64,000 nucleotides of DNA, from contig OY782758.1 in the NCBI GenBank assembly GCA_963678215.1, positions 1 to 64,000 of the forward strand, given 5' to 3'. Position 1 is the stretch's first letter. Each line of letters opens with the position of its first letter. The translations under genes and the position numbers were made by a program. The DNA is from Thiobius zoothamnicola. GTDB taxonomy: Bacteria > Pseudomonadota > Gammaproteobacteria > Chromatiales > Chromatiaceae. The notes beneath the pieces were generated by a model. That model saw nothing but the letters and a program-made list of their open reading frames with translations. It did not search any database and was not told where the DNA came from. Positions 1 to 8,810 of the stretch are shown one piece after another.

Positions 1-1
1 G

Positions 2-712
2 GGCGGTGATTTAACCGGTTTGGAGAACTTGGATAATGGTCGCGGCTTGATTGATTCAGACAAGTTTTATCAAGTGCCTGACAAAGAAAAGCATTTTGTG
101 GCGGGCGATATTATCCGTCCTCATTTGTTGACTACTGCGATTGGTCAAGCTTCCATCGCCGCTGATACGATTGACGAATTCTTAAAGCAGGAAGAGCATA
201 AGAAGCGCCCGAAAGTTGACGTGCATCACTTTAATTTGGATAAAAAGCTGGAAGAAGCCGGACTTTCACCAGAGCAGTTCAATGCGAAGGCGGGTGATCA
301 GCGCGGCACTTCCGATGCTGATTATGCGGTGCATAACTATGAGGATCGTTCTTATGCAGAAATTATCCCGCATGATGAGTTGTTCCTTGGCCATTTTGAA
401 CATACGCCACGCGTCAAGCGCAGAGAAGAAGTGCCCAGCTCAGAAGAAGTACTGGGCCATTTCCAAGAACGTCTCATTGGCTTGACGCAAGAGCAGGCGG
501 CGGAAGAATCGGGCCGCTGCATGAGTTGCGGCATGTGTTTTGAATGTGACAATTGCGTTATTTTCTGCCCGCAGGATGCGGTCTTCCGTGTGAACAAGAA
601 GCAATCGACCACAGGTCGCTATGTTGATACGGATTACGATCGTTGCATTGGATGCCATATTTGCTCTGATGTTTGTCCGACCGGCTATATCAAAATGGGC
701 CTGGGTGAGTAG
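2..712 (+). CDS. dsrL: DsrL, C-terminal part (partial at window start)
   Basis: The reading frame is open from the first bases, so this is the 3' part of a longer gene that starts outside the window. DsrL is a cytoplasmic iron-sulfur flavoprotein related to the glutamate synthase small subunit; it couples NAD(P)(H) to the reverse dissimilatory sulfite reductase system. The visible part has the end of the FAD/NAD-binding fold (AGDIIRPHLLTTAIGQA, like the GltD family) followed by a linker and a C-terminal two-[4Fe-4S] ferredoxin domain: cysteines in CMSCGMCFECDNCVIFCP and CIGCHICSDVCP. The C-terminal ferredoxin extension is typical of DsrL. The downstream dsrJ, dsrO and dsrP genes in the same direction confirm the assignment. 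Confidence 0.9.
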   Translation, partial: GGDLTGLENLDNGRGLIDSDKFYQVPDKEKHFVAGDIIRPHLLTTAIGQASIAADTIDEFLKQEEHKKRPKVDVHHFNLDKKLEEAGLSPEQFNAKAGDQRGTSDADYAVHNYEDRSYAEIIPHDELFLGHFEHTPRVKRREEVPSSEEVLGHFQERLIGLTQEQAAEESGRCMSCGMCFECDNCVIFCPQDAVFRVNKKQSTTGRYVDTDYDRCIGCHICSDVCPTGYIKMGLGE

Positions 713-836
713 AAATTCCATTTGGATGCGTTGATGTGGCGGATTGGGAAATGATTCGGAAAGATTTTTCAGTGTTGAAGGTATTCCAGTTTCCCCCGTT
801 TCGCATCCATCCAGGCGGATTTCAACAAGTAATTAA

Positions 837-1250
837 ATGAGCTGGTACGCAAATATGCTTAAACTTCCCAATCTGGGCATATTGCTTGTGTTGATGTCGC
901 TCAGTTTTGTGGTGACATCAGCATCAGGCCCGAAAGATGTAGAGCCTTCGGTTGAAGGTTCGGCTAAAGCCGACAAATTGGACGCCTGTGTCGCGCCGAC
1001 GCCTTTTATGCGCCGTAATCATTTTGAATTGATCAAACATCAGCGTGATATCACTGTGCATCAGGGTATTCGCCTGACTGATGACAGTCTGGCGGGTTGT
1101 ATTGATTGTCATGCCGGTAAAGATACGCATGGCCATTTTGTGCCGGTGAATGCAGAAGGTGAATTTTGCGCTGGTTGCCATGAATACACAGGGGTGACTT
1201 TTGACTGTTTCACCTGTCATGCAGCCAAACCAACTAAAACAGGGTCATGA
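837..1250 (+). CDS. dsrJ: DsrJ, periplasmic triheme cytochrome c
   Basis: The 137-residue protein has an N-terminal hydrophobic segment (about residues 8-29) that looks like an uncleaved signal anchor, then three c-type heme motifs: CIDCH (88-92), CAGCH (111-115) and CFTCH (124-128). This is the DsrJ pattern. C51, in CVAPTPFMRRNH, sits where DsrJ proteins carry a conserved cysteine that can serve as an unusual distal heme ligand. DsrJ works with DsrO and DsrP in the transmembrane DsrMKJOP electron-transfer complex. The gene lies 124 bp after dsrL and 3 bp before dsrO. Start is the ATG at 837. Confidence 0.93.
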   Translation: MSWYANMLKLPNLGILLVLMSLSFVVTSASGPKDVEPSVEGSAKADKLDACVAPTPFMRRNHFELIKHQRDITVHQGIRLTDDSLAGCIDCHAGKDTHGHFVPVNAEGEFCAGCHEYTGVTFDCFTCHAAKPTKTGS

Positions 1251-1253
1251 GCC

Positions 1254-2012
1254 ATGCAAAAGGTTGATCAGAAACGCCGCGATTTTGTCTCGGTCGCGGC
1301 TAAGGCGACTGCCGCAACAGTTGTCGCCCCAGGTGTTTTTCTGCAGAGCGTCGCTCAAGCCGCTCCGCGTGCTGAGCCAGTGACCGATGATGTGCGCTAT
1401 GGCCTGTTGATTGATACGACAAAATGCGCTGATGGGTGTAACGACTGTGTAGCGGCCTGTGATCAGGAAAATGGCATTGATCAGTTGCTCAAGCCGGAAG
1501 GTGCGAGCGATGCGTTGTGGGAACAGCAAAAGCCGCGTTGGATTCGTAAAGTTAAAGTTCAGGATAACCTGACTGGCAAGCAAACCGATATGCCGGTGAT
1601 GTGTCAGCATTGCGAACACCCGCCTTGCGTGGATGTGTGTCCGACTGGTGCTTCCTTTCGCCGTGAAGATGGCATTGTGATGGTGGACCGGCATACTTGT
1701 ATCGGCTGCCGTTATTGCATGATGGCTTGTCCTTATAAAGCACGCTCGTTTATTCATGAAAATGTGCAATCCAAGACGACGGTTGCACCGCGCGGCAAAG
1801 GTTGCGTGGAAAGTTGTAATTTGTGCGTGCATCGGCGTGACAATGGCGAAAAAAGCACGGCATGTCAGGATGCCTGTCCTGAAGGAGCTATCCTGTTCGG
1901 TGATTTGAAAGACCCGGATAGCAAAATCTCCATGGCTCTGGCGGAAAAATCCACCGTACAGTTGCGGGCTGATCTGAAACTCAATACCGGCGTTCGTTAT
2001 AGCGGAATCTAA
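1254..2012 (+). CDS. dsrO: DsrO, Tat-exported ferredoxin-like subunit
   Basis: This 252-residue iron-sulfur protein of the PsrB/HybA/NrfC type starts with a twin-arginine signal (KRRDFVSVAAKA), which puts it on the periplasmic side. Cysteine sets for four [4Fe-4S] clusters are visible: CADGCNDCVAAC, CQHCEHPPCVDVCP, CIGCRYCMMACP and CNLCVHR with CQDACP. In the DsrMKJOP complex it should relay electrons between the DsrJ hemes and the quinone-reactive DsrP. It is tightly packed between dsrJ (3 bp) and dsrP (7 bp). Confidence 0.93.
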   Translation: MQKVDQKRRDFVSVAAKATAATVVAPGVFLQSVAQAAPRAEPVTDDVRYGLLIDTTKCADGCNDCVAACDQENGIDQLLKPEGASDALWEQQKPRWIRKVKVQDNLTGKQTDMPVMCQHCEHPPCVDVCPTGASFRREDGIVMVDRHTCIGCRYCMMACPYKARSFIHENVQSKTTVAPRGKGCVESCNLCVHRRDNGEKSTACQDACPEGAILFGDLKDPDSKISMALAEKSTVQLRADLKLNTGVRYSGI

Positions 2013-2019
2013 AACGATC

Positions 2020-3234
2020 ATGAAAAAGATACTTTATCGCGAGTGGGGCATTAGCGGCCCACAGTACTGGGGCCTGCTGGCCATTTTAGGCGCTGTTATT
2101 GCTGTCGCCGGCTTTTCCGCCCTTTATATGGAGCATAATGGTCACTGGGTGACCGGCATGACTAACCAGGTTGTTTGGGGCACGCCGCATGTCTTTGCGA
2201 TTTTTCTGATCGTGGCGGCCTCGGGCGCATTGAATGTTGCCTCCATTGGTTCTGTTTTTGGGCAGAAAATGTATAAGCCGCTGGGTCGGTTATCCGGCTT
2301 GTTGGCGATGACTTTATTGGTTGGCGGCCTGTTGGTGTTGGTGTTGGATTTAGGGCAACCATCGCGTTTGATCGTGGCGATGACAACCTATAACTTCAAG
2401 TCAATCTTCGCTTGGAATATCTATCTGTATGTTGGTTTCCTGGCGATTGTGGCGGTTTACTTGTTCACCATGATGGAACGAAAGATGAACCCCTACAGTC
2501 GTGCGGCAGGCTTCTTTGCCTTCGTCTGGCGTTTGATTCTGACCACAGGCACGGGTTCTATTTTTGGCTTCCTGGTGGCGCGTCAAGGCTATGACGCTGC
2601 TTTAATGGCGCCGATGTTTATTGTCATGTCATTTGCGTATGGTTTGGCGGTTTACCTGTTGGTCCTGATGTTCACCTTCAAACTGGAAGGCCGGGTGTTA
2701 GGTGATAAAATCATGGGTCGCCTGAAAAACCTGTTGGGCGTATTCGTGGCGGCGGTTTTTTATTTCACGGCGGTTTATCACGTGACCAACTTGTATGGCA
2801 CGGAAAATCATGCCTACGAGGCCTTCATTTTGCGTGATGGCGGTATTTACACCCAGCTTTTCTGGGCCAGCGTGATTGGCGGCATGTTGCTGCCGATGGG
2901 CATCCTGTTTCATCCGGCGTTGGGTAAAAGCCATGGTGGCGTCATCGGCGCAAGTGTGTTGGTGATTCTGGGCGGACTGGCTTCTATGTACGTCATTGTG
3001 ATCGCCGGGCAAGCTTTCCCAATGGCGATGTTCCCGGATAAAACCATTATTGAAACCGGTTTCTTTGATGGCGTGAATGGCGCGGCGGCTGGTTATATAC
3101 CCTCAATGGCGGAATTCCTGTTGGGTATCGGCGGTATCGCCATCGCATTGCTGGCTACCTTTGTGGGCATCAGGCTATTGCGTTTCTTACCGATGTCATT
3201 GGCGGATGAGGTGGTTGATCCACACCATGCTTGA
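2020..3234 (+). CDS. dsrP: DsrP, NrfD/PsrC-like integral membrane quinone-interacting subunit
   Basis: The 404-residue, very hydrophobic protein has about ten predicted membrane helices and belongs to the NrfD/PsrC family. DsrP is the membrane subunit of the DsrMKJOP complex and exchanges electrons with the quinone pool. It follows dsrO by 7 bp and is the last gene of the operon: a strong intrinsic terminator follows within about 30 bp. dsrN, dsrR and dsrS, which follow dsrP in some purple sulfur bacteria, are not present here. Confidence 0.93.
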   Translation: MKKILYREWGISGPQYWGLLAILGAVIAVAGFSALYMEHNGHWVTGMTNQVVWGTPHVFAIFLIVAASGALNVASIGSVFGQKMYKPLGRLSGLLAMTLLVGGLLVLVLDLGQPSRLIVAMTTYNFKSIFAWNIYLYVGFLAIVAVYLFTMMERKMNPYSRAAGFFAFVWRLILTTGTGSIFGFLVARQGYDAALMAPMFIVMSFAYGLAVYLLVLMFTFKLEGRVLGDKIMGRLKNLLGVFVAAVFYFTAVYHVTNLYGTENHAYEAFILRDGGIYTQLFWASVIGGMLLPMGILFHPALGKSHGGVIGASVLVILGGLASMYVIVIAGQAFPMAMFPDKTIIETGFFDGVNGAAAGYIPSMAEFLLGIGGIAIALLATFVGIRLLRFLPMSLADEVVDPHHA

Positions 3235-3259
3235 TCGTTGGAAAATTTGATGCATTGAG

Positions 3260-3294
3260 AAAGCGGCGCAATGTTATTTGCGCCGCTTTTTTTG
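3260..3294 (+). terminator. Rho-independent terminator of the dsr operon
   Basis: A perfect 11-bp stem, AAGCGGCGCAA pairing with TTGCGCCGCTT across a 6-nt loop (TGTTAT), is followed directly by a run of T. It lies just after the dsrP stop codon. Confidence 0.92.
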
Positions 3295-3465
3295 TTGTAT
3301 TTCCTCGCCTGCGTGCGTACTTACCAGCAGTGCCTCAAGTAATAGTATTGGCGGTGCTTATAGAGTTAGCGGTAAATTCACGCACCAAGTTTCCCAACGT
3401 CTATATGGGCTGTTAATATGCGTTTTCTGTTAAATTCCAAATTTTAGTCACGATTCAAGAATAAT

Positions 3466-4572
3466 ATGATGAAACTCGGGGTAATCAAAGAGACCAAGGC
3501 TGGTGAGACACGAGTGGCGATCACGCCCGATGTGGTCAAAACCCTGGTGAAAAAAGGTCTACAGGTGGTGGTGCAAAGCGGTGCTGGCGAGGCGGCGCAT
3601 TTTAGTGATGCGGCCTATGTTGACGCTGGCGCAGACATTGCCGATATAGAGACGGTTTTGGCGTGCGATGTGATCGCCAAAGTCCGTAAGCCTTCGTTGG
3701 ATGAAATCGCCAAAATGTCTGCTGGCGCTGTCTATATTGGCCAGGTTGAGAGTTGCGGCGAAGATGACAGTATTGCAGCCATGCAAGCACGCGATATCAA
3801 AGTCATCGCCTTAGAGCGTGTGCCACGCATTTCCCGCGCCCAGTCCATGGATGTGTTGTCATCCCAGGCCAATATCGCAGGTTATCGCGCAGTGCTGGAA
3901 GCGGCTGGGCATTATGGACGTTTTCTGCCTTTGATGATGACTTCAGCCGGTTCGGCCAAACCGGCGAAAGTGGTGATTCTGGGGGTCGGTGTTGCCGGGT
4001 TGCAGGCGATCGCCACGGCGCGGCGTTTAGGCGCGGATGTTTACGCTTATGATATTCGTCCTGAAACCAAAGAACAGATTGAGTCTTTGGGCGCGAAAGC
4101 GATTGAGCTGGATATTGGCGAAAGCGGTTCTGGCGAGGGCGGCTACGCGAAAGAGTTGTCTGATGAAGGCAAGGCCAAACAACAGCGGATGTTGGTTGAA
4201 GAATTAAGCAAGGCGCATGTGATTATCACGACAGCGCAGATTCCATGCCGCGAAGCACCTGAACTGGTGACCGAAGAGGTGGTGCAAAACCTGCGCGAAG
4301 GTTCGGTGATTGTTGATATGGCGGCCGGCAGTGGCGGCAATTGTCGCTTATCCAAGCCGGATCAAGTGGCTGAGGCGCATGGCGTCTTGTTGGTTGGGCA
4401 TACCAATTATCCGGCGATGATGCCGACGGACGCCAGTGCGTTCTACGCTAAGAATGTGGCTAATCTGCTGGATATTATGCTTGAGCCGGGTGAAGAGGGT
4501 TTGGTGCTGAAGGATTTGGATGCGGATGAAATCACTGCTGCCGCTCAAGTCAAACCGGTTGCTGAAAAATAA
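3466..4572 (+). CDS. pntAA: NAD(P) transhydrogenase alpha subunit part 1 (domain I, NAD(H)-binding)
   Basis: The 368-residue soluble subunit belongs to the three-gene (split alpha) proton-translocating transhydrogenase. It resembles alanine dehydrogenase: N-terminal IKETKAGETRVAITPD, a Rossmann NAD site (VVILGVGVAGLQAIATARRLG, about residues 169-188) and the mobile-loop region near residues 215-235. It binds NAD(H) and passes hydride to NADP(H) on PntB, driven by proton flow. Two ATG codons in tandem (3466, 3469) both give credible starts. pntAB and pntB follow. Placed just after dsrL-dsrP, it may serve the NAD(P)H economy of DsrL, but the terminator between them argues for separate transcription. 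Confidence 0.95.
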   Translation: MMKLGVIKETKAGETRVAITPDVVKTLVKKGLQVVVQSGAGEAAHFSDAAYVDAGADIADIETVLACDVIAKVRKPSLDEIAKMSAGAVYIGQVESCGEDDSIAAMQARDIKVIALERVPRISRAQSMDVLSSQANIAGYRAVLEAAGHYGRFLPLMMTSAGSAKPAKVVILGVGVAGLQAIATARRLGADVYAYDIRPETKEQIESLGAKAIELDIGESGSGEGGYAKELSDEGKAKQQRMLVEELSKAHVIITTAQIPCREAPELVTEEVVQNLREGSVIVDMAAGSGGNCRLSKPDQVAEAHGVLLVGHTNYPAMMPTDASAFYAKNVANLLDIMLEPGEEGLVLKDLDADEITAAAQVKPVAEK

Positions 4573-4598
4573 GAGATGAAGATTAAAGGAGAGCCGTT

Positions 4599-4886
4599 AT
4601 GCCGGAAACTCTGATTGCATTATATGTTTTTGTGTTGGCTTGTTTTATTGGTTATTGGGTGATTTGGGGCGTTACGCCTTCCTTGCATACACCGCTGGTT
4701 GCTTTAACAAATGCGATATCAGGTATCGTCATTGTTGGCGCTTTGTTGGTGACGGGTTTACAGGAAGTAAGTTTTACGGCTGAGATCATTGGTTTTTTCG
4801 CGGTGTTGTTAGCGTCCATTAATGTGTTTGGTGGTTTTTTAGTGACCAACCGCATGTTGTCGATGTTTAAAAAGAAAAAGAGATAA
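4599..4886 (+). CDS. pntAB: NAD(P) transhydrogenase alpha subunit part 2 (membrane)
   Basis: This small 95-residue membrane protein has three to four hydrophobic helices and ends in a basic KKKKR tail. It forms part of domain II, the proton channel, of the transhydrogenase and corresponds to the C-terminal part of the single-chain E. coli PntA. A good ribosome-binding site (AAGGAGAG) precedes the ATG. It sits 26 bp after pntAA and 9 bp before pntB. Confidence 0.93.
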   Translation: MPETLIALYVFVLACFIGYWVIWGVTPSLHTPLVALTNAISGIVIVGALLVTGLQEVSFTAEIIGFFAVLLASINVFGGFLVTNRMLSMFKKKKR

Positions 4887-4895
4887 GGAACACTC

Positions 4896-6299
4896 ATGGA
4901 AATTTCAGCAAATACTCAGGCGATTGCTTATTTAATATCGGCGGTTTTGTTCATTTTCGCGCTTAAAGGGCTGACGCATCCATCTTCGGCGCGCCGTGGC
5001 AATTATTATGGCATGGCCGGTATGGTGCTGGCGGTATTGGCGACCTTGTCAGGTGGTGAGGTTCAGTCATATGGCTTTATTATTGCCGGTATCGTGGCGG
5101 GTGGTTTTATTGGTGCTGTGCTGGCTTCCCGGGTGGCGATGACGGATATGCCCCAATTAGTTGCGGCGCTGCACAGTTTTGTCGGCATGGCGGCTGTGCT
5201 GGTAGCGATTGGCACCTTCATTAACCGCGCCGCTTCGGATACATTGAATGCGGTTTTGATGGGCGAATTATCCGCTGGCATTGTGATTGGTGCCATCACT
5301 TTCACCGGCTCAGTCGTGGCGTTTGGTAAATTACAGGGTTTGATTTCCGGTCAGCCAGTGCGATTCACCGGCCAACATACGTTGAATGCCTTGATCGCCA
5401 TAGCAACGGTGTTGTTGGCAGTTCACTTTGCCTTGACAGGTGCGATCTGGTCGTTGGTTCTGATGACCTTATTGGCGTTCATTTTGGGTTTGACCTTGAT
5501 TATCCCGATTGGCGGCGCTGATATGCCGGTCATCATCTCCATGTTGAACAGCTATTCCGGCTGGGCGGCGGCGGCGACGGGTTTTACTTTGGGTAATAAC
5601 CTGTTGATCATTGTCGGCGCATTGGTCGGTTTTTCGGGCGCGATTTTGTCTTTCATCATGTGTAAGGCGATGAATCGTTCAATCATCAATGTGGTGTTCG
5701 GTGGCTTCGGTTCTGAATCGGGCGGTGGTGAAAGCAGCGCTGGTGCTGTCGCCACTGAAAAAGGCGTCAAATCGGCGGCGGTTGAAGACGCCATCTACTG
5801 GATGGAGGATGCGAACCGGATCATCATCATACCGGGTTACGGCATGGCGGTCGCTCAGGCACAACATGCCTTGAAAGAGATGATGGAGTTGTTGGAAGCG
5901 CGCGGCGTGGAAATGAAATTCGCGATTCATCCGGTGGCTGGGCGGATGCCTGGACATATGAATGTCTTGTTGGCTGAAGCGGATATTCCTTATGAAAATG
6001 TTTTGGAAATGGATGAAATCAATTCCGAGTTCCCGTCAACCGATGTCGCCCTCGTGGTTGGCGCGAATGATGTGGTTAATCCGGCGGCGAAAGAAGATAG
6101 TTCCAGTCCGATCTATGGTATGCCGATTATTGAGGCAGGAAAGGCACGTCAGGTTTATTTCCTTAAACGCTCCATGCGTCCAGGCTACTCCGGGGTGGAT
6201 AATCTTTTATTCTATCAAGACAATACATCGCTGATCTTTGGAGATGCCAAAGAGACGATCGAAAAGATGGTGACGGCTTTGAAAGGCGGTGGTCATTAG
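4896..6299 (+). CDS. pntB: NAD(P) transhydrogenase beta subunit
   Basis: The 467-residue protein has a membrane domain II (residues 1 to about 260, eight or nine helices) and a soluble NADP(H)-binding domain III at the C-terminus. The dinucleotide fold is visible as PGYGMAVAQAQHALKEM near residue 310, with the NADP-contact stretch GANDVVNPAAKEDSSSPIYG near residue 390. It completes the pntAA-pntAB-pntB operon and is followed by a terminator hairpin. Confidence 0.95.
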   Translation: MEISANTQAIAYLISAVLFIFALKGLTHPSSARRGNYYGMAGMVLAVLATLSGGEVQSYGFIIAGIVAGGFIGAVLASRVAMTDMPQLVAALHSFVGMAAVLVAIGTFINRAASDTLNAVLMGELSAGIVIGAITFTGSVVAFGKLQGLISGQPVRFTGQHTLNALIAIATVLLAVHFALTGAIWSLVLMTLLAFILGLTLIIPIGGADMPVIISMLNSYSGWAAAATGFTLGNNLLIIVGALVGFSGAILSFIMCKAMNRSIINVVFGGFGSESGGGESSAGAVATEKGVKSAAVEDAIYWMEDANRIIIIPGYGMAVAQAQHALKEMMELLEARGVEMKFAIHPVAGRMPGHMNVLLAEADIPYENVLEMDEINSEFPSTDVALVVGANDVVNPAAKEDSSSPIYGMPIIEAGKARQVYFLKRSMRPGYSGVDNLLFYQDNTSLIFGDAKETIEKMVTALKGGGH

Positions 6300-6330
6300 A
6301 TAACACGTATTCAAGTCGATCACGCTGTTG

Positions 6331-6376
6331 CGGCGGTATCAACCCATTTACCATGCGGATTGATGCCGCCGTTTTT
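6331..6376. terminator. Terminator between convergent pntB and the ABC transporter operon
   Basis: CGGCGGTATCAA pairs with TTGATGCCGCCG (one mismatch) and is followed by GTTTTTG on the plus strand. It lies between the pntB stop and the stop of the convergent ABC ATPase gene. Confidence 0.75.
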
Positions 6377-6389
6377 GTGATGACGCTGA

Positions 6390-7169
6390 TCAGAGTTTGC
6401 CGACACTTAAGTAGGCACCATCCTGGGTGGCGTACTCAACCAAGTCGTATCCCATCAATTGGCTGAAGTTATCGCGCGTCGCTATGGTTTCAACCGATCC
6501 AGCCAGCCAATTTCCATCATCAAATAACAAGAGGCAATGCGTGGCGACCTGGCGCGCCAGGTTCAAGTCATGCAGCACCAGGATTAAAGCGCGTTGTTCA
6601 TTCACGAAACGGTGTTTTAATAAACGCAGTATGTGAATCTGTTGGCCGATGTCCAAATGGTTCAGCGGCTCATCAAGCATCGCCAATTTAGGATTCTGCA
6701 TCAGTAACCGGGCGATCTCGGCGCGTCTTCGTTCACCGCCTGAAATTTGCGTTAATGATTGTCCGGCGAGCTGATCAATGCCGACGAAGTCGAGCATCTC
6801 CTGTGCTTTGGCGATAGTTTCCTGATGGTCCCAGAAATAACTCGTCTGGTGCGGGTAGTAGCCGTTTAACACCATATCCAATACGGTGTGTTGAAGGCCG
6901 GTCTGGTGTTGTTGCATGACCAGACCGATCAATTGGGCGCGTCGTCTGGCGGGATATTCTGATAAAGGACGTTGCAACAGTTGAATGGCATCTGCCGGAT
7001 GACTTTGTTTCAAGCCACTTAGCCGATAAAGTAATTGCGTTTTGCCGACGCCATTAGGTCCCAAAATCACCCAACATTCATTAGTCTTGACGCGTAGATG
7101 CAGCGACTTAATCAGTTGGCGCTGATCCATCTGCAAGCTGAGTTGTCGGCAATACAATAAAGATGTCAT
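6390..7169 (-). CDS. ABC transporter ATPase, FecE/BtuD type
   Basis: A 259-residue ATP-binding subunit of an importer for vitamin B12, heme or a ferric siderophore. Walker A is GPNGVGKT (residues 37-44), the signature is ISGGERRRAEIAR, Walker B ends in MLDEPLNHLD, and a late His (VLHDLNLA) is the H-loop. The frame is open further upstream, but that extension overlaps the permease gene; the ATG at 7169 overlaps the permease stop by 4 bp (ATGA), the usual coupled arrangement. No periplasmic binding protein is adjacent, so the substrate cannot be named. Confidence 0.88.
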   Translation of the reverse strand: MTSLLYCRQLSLQMDQRQLIKSLHLRVKTNECWVILGPNGVGKTQLLYRLSGLKQSHPADAIQLLQRPLSEYPARRRAQLIGLVMQQHQTGLQHTVLDMVLNGYYPHQTSYFWDHQETIAKAQEMLDFVGIDQLAGQSLTQISGGERRRAEIARLLMQNPKLAMLDEPLNHLDIGQQIHILRLLKHRFVNEQRALILVLHDLNLARQVATHCLLLFDDGNWLAGSVETIATRDNFSQLMGYDLVEYATQDGAYLSVGKL

Positions 7170-8155
7170 CTGTTCGGTTGCCGGTGTAACAGCCAGAGAA
7201 ATATCGGCACGCCTAGGATTGCGGTGAGCACCCCAACGGGCAGTTGCATTGGTGCGATAAGGGTACGCGCGGCGGTATCCGCCAAGGTCAGCAGGCTGCC
7301 GCCCAGCAGGGTGGCGACCGGCAGTAGGATCCGATGATCCTGACCGCCGAGCAGGCGCACCAGATGAGGCGTGATCAGTCCGATGAAGCCAATGGCACCC
7401 GCAATGCTGACGGCGGCAGCGGTCAATAGGGAGGTGAGAAAATAGATTTGTAACCGTAATTGATGAGGTTGGATGCCCAAGGAAGCAGCATGTTCCAAAC
7501 CAAATGCCGCCAGGTTGAGTTTGGGAGCCAACCATAATGCGGTTGCCAAACCTGCGCATAGAACAAGCAGGGCTGGGTATGGGGATAATGCATGGCTGAG
7601 GTCACCCATCAGCCAGAACAGCATGCCAGGCAATTGCATTGGTGGGGCGATGCTGAGCGTCAGGCTGATGGCGGCAGACCAACCCGCCGCGATGATGATG
7701 CCGGTCAACAGCAATTTGTCCGTCTGAGAAGATGCGCCTTGTCCCATGGCGAACACCATCAGCATACTGCAAATGGCACCGATGAAAGCTAATGGCGTCA
7801 CCCATATGCTGGCGATATTCAACAGCATGCCAACCAATACGGCGAAAGAGGCACCGCCAGAAATGCCCAGTATATAAGGGTCGCCAAGTGGATTACGCAA
7901 CAACACCTGCATCAGGCATCCAGCCAGTGCCAGCAGGCCGCCGACCGCAAAAGCGGAAAGACTGCGCGGTAAACGGAGTTGATCAATAATCTGATCGTGA
8001 ATGCTGCCATCATCGGTGAAAAGGTGCTGTATGACGTTCAGCAGCGGTATCTCAACGCTGCCGATCAACAGCGCGGTGCACAGGCTCAATAGGCTGACCA
8101 GCAAACCGCCAAACAAGAGTTGGCGTTTGCGTGGATTATGCGGTTGTGCCAGCAT
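7166..8155 (-). CDS. ABC transporter permease, FecCD/BtuC family
   Basis: The 329-residue, ten-helix permease belongs to the FecCD/BtuC family. The family stretch GNPLGDPYILGISGGA is near residues 88-103, and GAIGFIGLITPHLVR near residue 240 is the region that contacts the ATPase. I chose the ATG at 8155 (MLAQPHNPRKRQ), which overlaps the last codons of the HAD gene by 20 bp; the longer frame adds an implausible hydrophilic stretch within that gene. It forms an importer with the downstream ATPase. Confidence 0.87.
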   Translation of the reverse strand: MLAQPHNPRKRQLLFGGLLVSLLSLCTALLIGSVEIPLLNVIQHLFTDDGSIHDQIIDQLRLPRSLSAFAVGGLLALAGCLMQVLLRNPLGDPYILGISGGASFAVLVGMLLNIASIWVTPLAFIGAICSMLMVFAMGQGASSQTDKLLLTGIIIAAGWSAAISLTLSIAPPMQLPGMLFWLMGDLSHALSPYPALLVLCAGLATALWLAPKLNLAAFGLEHAASLGIQPHQLRLQIYFLTSLLTAAAVSIAGAIGFIGLITPHLVRLLGGQDHRILLPVATLLGGSLLTLADTAARTLIAPMQLPVGVLTAILGVPIFLWLLHRQPNR

Positions 8156-8810
8156 TATTACGTAGTGAAATAATCGGCCATCCGGCAGACTGGGCATGTG
8201 CTCGTAATTGATCATCCGGATCAACCGCGTAAGGATTATCGACCAGATTCAGTAAGGGCAGATCATTGTGCGAGTCACTATAAAAGTAAGCGTTGCTTAA
8301 TGATTCATGGGATGCTGCCAGCCAGTCTTGCAAACGGGTCACTTTGCCTTCGCGGAAACTGGGCATGCCGCTGATCCGGCCCGTGAATCGCCCATGCATT
8401 TCTTCCGGCATTGTGGCGATCAGGTGGCTGATCCCAAAGTATTCCGCAATGGGTTGGGTGACGAAATGGTTTGTGGCGGTGATGATCATCAAGGTATCGC
8501 CTGCTTGACGGTGGCCATTCACCAAATCCAGTGCCGCCCGGGTAATCAGCGGATGGATTTTGTCGCTCATGAAATGGCTGCGCCATTGCAGTAAATCCTG
8601 CATGGAATGACGCGCTAATGGCTGCATGGAAAAGCGGTGGAAAGCCTGAATATCCAAGGCACCATTCCGGTAATCTTCGTAGAACTGATGGTTCTTGGCT
8701 TCGTAATCCGCTCTGTCCACAATGCCTTGTTCACACAGATAAAGTCCCCATAGATAATCGGAGTCGCCGCTGAGTAAGGTATTATCCAAGTCGAAAATAG
8801 CGAGGGGCAT
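8136..8810 (-). CDS. HAD-superfamily phosphatase, SerB-like (HAD-IB)
   Basis: A 224-residue hydrolase with the catalytic DxD near the N-terminus (IFDLDNTLLSGDSDYLW, D7 and D9), motif II in the region IITATNHFVT, and motif IV in YSDSHNDLPLL. This layout fits the HAD-IB group of phosphoserine/histidinol-phosphate-type phosphatases; the substrate is unknown. The ATG at 8810 has an AGGA ribosome-binding site 8 bp upstream, better than the TTG at 8831. It is the first gene of an operon with the FecCD-type permease and ATPase, whose permease start lies inside its end. Confidence 0.85.
   Translation of the reverse strand: MPLAIFDLDNTLLSGDSDYLWGLYLCEQGIVDRADYEAKNHQFYEDYRNGALDIQAFHRFSMQPLARHSMQDLLQWRSHFMSDKIHPLITRAALDLVNGHRQAGDTLMIITATNHFVTQPIAEYFGISHLIATMPEEMHGRFTGRISGMPSFREGKVTRLQDWLAASHESLSNAYFYSDSHNDLPLLNLVDNPYAVDPDDQLRAHAQSAGWPIISLRNNAGTTA

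Noticed and set aside
1245..2021. Long minus-strand frame of 258 codons opposite dsrO
   Set aside because: It is the antisense shadow of a clearly coding gene with Fe-S motifs, rich in His and Arg as such shadows are.
7170..7559. N-terminal extension of the ABC ATPase frame
   Set aside because: The extra 130 codons lie over the permease gene in another frame and have no similarity to ABC proteins.
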